Positions 5,559 through 7,258 of a stretch of DNA of 7,258 nt are shown here, in pieces. Under the pieces are notes generated by a model. The model was not told where the DNA came from. It made no database searches and saw nothing but the letters and a program-made list of their open reading frames with translations. The DNA comes from Oscillospiraceae bacterium (GTDB taxonomy: Bacteria > Bacillota > Clostridia > Oscillospirales > Oscillospiraceae): contig JAISTA010000091.1 of the NCBI GenBank assembly GCA_031272845.1, positions 1-7,258 on the forward strand, read 5' to 3'. The translations under genes were made by a program, and so were the position numbers. How positions within the stretch are numbered: position 1 is the stretch's first letter; each line of letters starts with the position of its first letter.

Positions 5559-6669
5559 CAGGCGCCACCCCAAAGAATGTCGGTATATGTCTCGGCGGAA
5601 CAAACGCGCGGTAGGTGTTCACAAGCCCCATATTCTGATACTGGTCAAAATTTGAAGTGTCAAGCCCGTAGGCCTCGGCATAGCCCGGATAGTACATCAT
5701 ACACGAGGAGCCGCCGTCAAGCATTCCGGCGGTAACGGCTCCGTAGGAGAGCATTGCGTTTATAACGTCGTTTCTGTTTGCTCCGGGGTAGGTCGCGCTG
5801 CGGCCCTCCGTTACGAAGAAAATGACCGTGCCGTCAGCCGTCTGGCCGATTGCGGTTCTCTGTGCAAGGGCGGTGTTTGAATTCGAGTAGTGCGCAGTAA
5901 CAACGCCGTCCGCGTTGTCAATCAGCACGGCGTTCGGAAATGAAACCCCGTCGCGTATGCCGAGCTCCTCCGCCTCCGCGCGGGAAATTCCTGATTTTAC
6001 AATCAGCGTGTCGTTTTTGTCAAAGCCGATAAAGGGATATCCCATCCCGTCGCTCCAGATACACGTGCCGTTTGAGTATGTAAGGCCGAGGGGCTGACCG
6101 CCGTGGCTCGTTCCCTCCGGATCCCAGAAAGCGCCGCCGTTGATTGCGCAAACAGCGCCGGTGCGCTCCACTGCGTCAAATATCACGTCTCCGTATGCGC
6201 CCGCTGCAAACGTGTTTTTGCTTTTCATCGTGTACACGCGCGAGGGGTCGCGAATCAGCAGCGCGTAGCCCTTAAAGGTCGAGCCCTTGTATATCTCCAT
6301 ACGTATGCCGTTCGGCGCGTTTTCCCACGGGTCGCCCGCTTCTCCGGGCTTGTCGGCTTCATACACCTTCGGCGCGAGGGAAATCAGGTCTGATATATCG
6401 ATATTGTCAGACTCCAGCCCCTGTCCGACAATCTCCGCGACAAGCTCCTTGTTCAAAAACAGTCCCGGCACCCATTTTGTCGCGCTGGCCTGCTCAGCCG
6501 AGCGCACGAGCATATTGCGCATTGTAGGGCTGGGGCCGTTTGCGACGAGGAAGACGGTGATATACACAGCGCCGACGGCAAAAAGAATCGCCGCCAAAAG
6601 GCTGATTCCGATTCTCGCGAGAATTTTTTTTATTGTTAGCCTGCCCGGCGCAGTTTTTTTGTTTTTCAT
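5551..6669 (-). CDS. Membrane-anchored phosphodiester glycosidase (NAGPA domain)
   Basis: A 372-residue protein starting at ATG 6669 with MKNKK. One membrane helix (about residues 19-43, after basic residues) anchors it facing outward. The phosphodiester glycosidase domain (PF09992, related to the human mannose-6-phosphate uncovering enzyme) covers about residues 120-370: AINGGAFWDPEG (175-186), QRTAIGQTADGTVIFFVTEG (270-289), and GMLDGGSSCMMYYPG (315-329), ending in VPPRHIPTFFGVAPVE. Family members split sugar-1-phosphodiester bonds, which suggests turnover or trimming of a phosphate-linked surface glycan; the true substrate is unknown. The frame stays open to 6840, but those 57 upstream codons lie mostly in an inverted-repeat element and are not part of the protein. 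No strong ribosome binding site precedes 6669. Translation appears coupled to the following PIG-L-like gene. Confidence 0.88.
   Translation of the reverse strand: MKNKKTAPGRLTIKKILARIGISLLAAILFAVGAVYITVFLVANGPSPTMRNMLVRSAEQASATKWVPGLFLNKELVAEIVGQGLESDNIDISDLISLAPKVYEADKPGEAGDPWENAPNGIRMEIYKGSTFKGYALLIRDPSRVYTMKSKNTFAAGAYGDVIFDAVERTGAVCAINGGAFWDPEGTSHGGQPLGLTYSNGTCIWSDGMGYPFIGFDKNDTLIVKSGISRAEAEELGIRDGVSFPNAVLIDNADGVVTAHYSNSNTALAQRTAIGQTADGTVIFFVTEGRSATYPGANRNDVINAMLSYGAVTAGMLDGGSSCMMYYPGYAEAYGLDTSNFDQYQNMGLVNTYRAFVPPRHIPTFFGVAPVE
5556..5571 (-). promoter_or_regulatory. Ribosome binding site and TTG start at gene overlap
   Basis: GGGGTGG (5565-5571) lies 6 bases before TTG (5556-5558), itself 8 bases inside the end of the glycosidase frame (TAA at 5551-5553). 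The other in-frame TTG codons at 5573 and 5603 have no purine-rich site upstream. There is no early ATG in this frame. Confidence 0.5.
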
Positions 6670-6690
6670 TCTATCGTATACAAAGCTCCG

Positions 6691-6696
6691 ATTATA
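6691..6696 (-). promoter_or_regulatory. Candidate -10 element upstream of the phosphodiester glycosidase
   Basis: An exact TATAAT on the - strand sits 21 bases before the ATG at 6669, immediately outside the end of the inverted-repeat element. At 17-18 bases upstream the -35 region is only GCTTTT or CGCTTT, inside the element arm. If used, the leader would be about 15 bases with no clear Shine-Dalgarno site. Confidence 0.3.
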
Positions 6697-6750
6697 TATA
6701 GTCAAACCACTTAAAAAGCGATTCGGATTTGCGAGGATATTTTTCGGATT

Positions 6751-6801
6751 GCCAGGAGGAGGACGCAGGCGTGTCGTAACCCGGCAAGGACGACGATGCA
6801 G
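6751..6801. repeat. Imperfect 18-bp direct repeat in the apex of the element
   Basis: GCCAGGAGGAGGACGCAG (6751-6768) and GCAAGGACGACGATGCAG (6784-6801) agree at 14 of 18 positions and are 15 bases apart. They occupy the loop region of the long imperfect hairpin. The purine-rich GGAGGA/GGACGA cores would be exposed if the element is transcribed. Confidence 0.5.
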
Positions 6802-6805
6802 CAAT

Positions 6806-6829
6806 GCGGAAAATTTCCGCCGAGGCGGA
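6806..6829. repeat. Overlapping palindromes inside the element
   Basis: GCGGAAA (6806-6812) and TTTCCGC (6814-6820) form a perfect palindrome around one A. The same TCCGCC (6816-6821) can alternatively pair with GGCGGA (6824-6829). The two pairings are mutually exclusive, and both compete with the long-arm pairing of the whole element. Confidence 0.5.
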
Positions 6830-6882
6830 TTACTTTTCAAGTGGTTTGACTATTTTGTGCCGTCCCGAAAAAAGCCTTGCGG

Positions 6883-7258
6883 CTAGCGCCTGTTTTCGGT
6901 TTTGAACACCCATTTTTTCTGGACAAAATAGCTTGCGCAAAACAAAATCATATCAATCACGATCTTTGCAAGCGTTGCAAAGCCCGGCGTAAGCTCAAGC
7001 GGCAGAACAACGAGGTTTACAAGCACGTTTCCGACAAGCAGCATTGCTGCCGCGAGCAGAAAATACTTTCCGGCGGAGGCTGCGGCGCTCCCCGCATGGT
7101 TGAACACAAGCCTTTTGTTCAGCAAATAGTTGAACACAGAGGATAAGAGCCTTGCGCATATAAAGGCGGCGGAGGTTGTCAGCTTGCCCAGGCCGGCCGT
7201 GAAAATCAGGGAAAAGGCATAGAACAGCGCGTTGTCCAGCACGGCCGAGAGCAGTGAA
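6883..7258 (-). CDS. GtrA family membrane protein, 5' end outside window
   Basis: The frame is open to the window edge; the visible 125 or so residues cover most of a GtrA domain (PF04138), a four-helix membrane domain thought to move polyprenyl-linked sugars across the membrane. The paired hallmarks are SSVFNYLLNKRLVFN after the second helix and SYFVQKKWVFK at the C-terminus. A GTG at 7242 could serve as a start, but the codons upstream (S-L-L-S-A-V-L-D-N-A-L-F) continue the family's first helix, so the real start lies beyond 7258. In many clostridia this domain follows a family 2 glycosyltransferase on the same chain, so this may be the tail of such a fusion. The role fits surface polysaccharide or glycolipid decoration. 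It ends 213 bases before the glycosidase gene, with the inverted-repeat element in between. Confidence 0.88.
   Translation of the reverse strand, partial: SLLSAVLDNALFYAFSLIFTAGLGKLTTSAAFICARLLSSVFNYLLNKRLVFNHAGSAAASAGKYFLLAAAMLLVGNVLVNLVVLPLELTPGFATLAKIVIDMILFCASYFVQKKWVFKTENRR

Larger units (their letters stand above)
6701..6850. mobile_element. TA-flanked MITE-like inverted-repeat element (150 bp)
   Basis: The two ends are inverted copies: 6698-6718 and the reverse complement of 6833-6853 agree at 20 of 21 bases, sharing AGTCAAACCACTT. Both ends abut a TA dinucleotide (6699-6700 and 6851-6852), so the unit between is exactly 150 bp with a TA target duplication, as for IS630/Tc1-type elements. 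Inner arms also pair imperfectly: TTTTC (6741-6745) with GAAAA (6809-6813) and ATTGC (6748-6752) with GCAAT (6801-6805). The element has no credible coding content and lies wholly in the gap between the GtrA and glycosidase genes. I see no second copy in this window. It could instead be a dispersed structured repeat with a regulatory RNA role. Confidence 0.65.

Noticed and set aside
6287..6886. Open frame of 199 codons on the + strand through the inverted-repeat element
   Set aside because: It is antisense to the well-supported glycosidase and continues through the element; no domain is visible.
6862..6887. Possible - strand terminator after the GtrA gene
   Set aside because: AGCC, a GCAA loop and GGCT followed by a T-run is only a 4-bp stem, too weak to call without supporting data.

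Overview
The window looks like chromosomal DNA of a moderately GC-rich member of the Bacillota, most likely a gut-type clostridium. The grounds are purine-rich Shine-Dalgarno sites, a structured rplU leader, and a phosphodiester glycosidase / PIG-L-like / GtrA gene set of a kind I associate with that group. The assignment is an inference; there is no rRNA or other marker to fix the genus.

Layout. On the + strand, bases 1-870 hold a complete ribosomal unit: a consensus sigma-70-type promoter (TTGACA, 17 bases, TATAAT), a leader that can fold into a hairpin, rplU (L21, TTG start), rpmA (L27) and a strong intrinsic terminator. The usual neighbours of this unit in Bacillota, the Prp protease gene between rplU and rpmA and obgE after rpmA, are both absent, and L27 is already in the 'mature' form without the cleavable N-terminal extension.

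Everything from 874 to the right edge is on the - strand and converges on that terminator. Read in transcription order from the right edge: a GtrA-family membrane protein (cut by the window edge); a 150-bp inverted-repeat element bounded by TA; a membrane-anchored phosphodiester glycosidase (NAGPA family); a large membrane-anchored protein with a PIG-L/LmbE-like deacetylase domain whose catalytic and metal-binding residues are largely lost; a GNAT acetyltransferase; a small putative lipoprotein; and a two-gene module of an XRE-HTH/ImmA-IrrE metallopeptidase followed by a DUF4411 PIN-domain protein.

How the parts fit. The GtrA, phosphodiester glycosidase and PIG-L-like genes point to cell-surface glycan metabolism. 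The glycosidase, PIG-L-like and GNAT genes are tightly packed (8-base overlap, then 8-base gap) and are probably co-transcribed. The PIN/ImmA pair looks like an independent toxin-antitoxin-like or defence module: it has its own -10 element, overlapping reading frames, and visibly lower GC (24 of 60 bases in 1681-1740, against 40 of 60 in 3781-3840, counted by hand), consistent with horizontal acquisition between the ribosomal unit and the envelope genes.

The most interesting items are the degenerate PIG-L domain in an otherwise intact gene, the TA-flanked MITE-like element that produces a false N-terminal extension of the glycosidase frame, and the regulator-peptidase/PIN module. No stretch over 300 bases lacks a gene; the longest gap (6670-6882) is mostly the MITE-like element.
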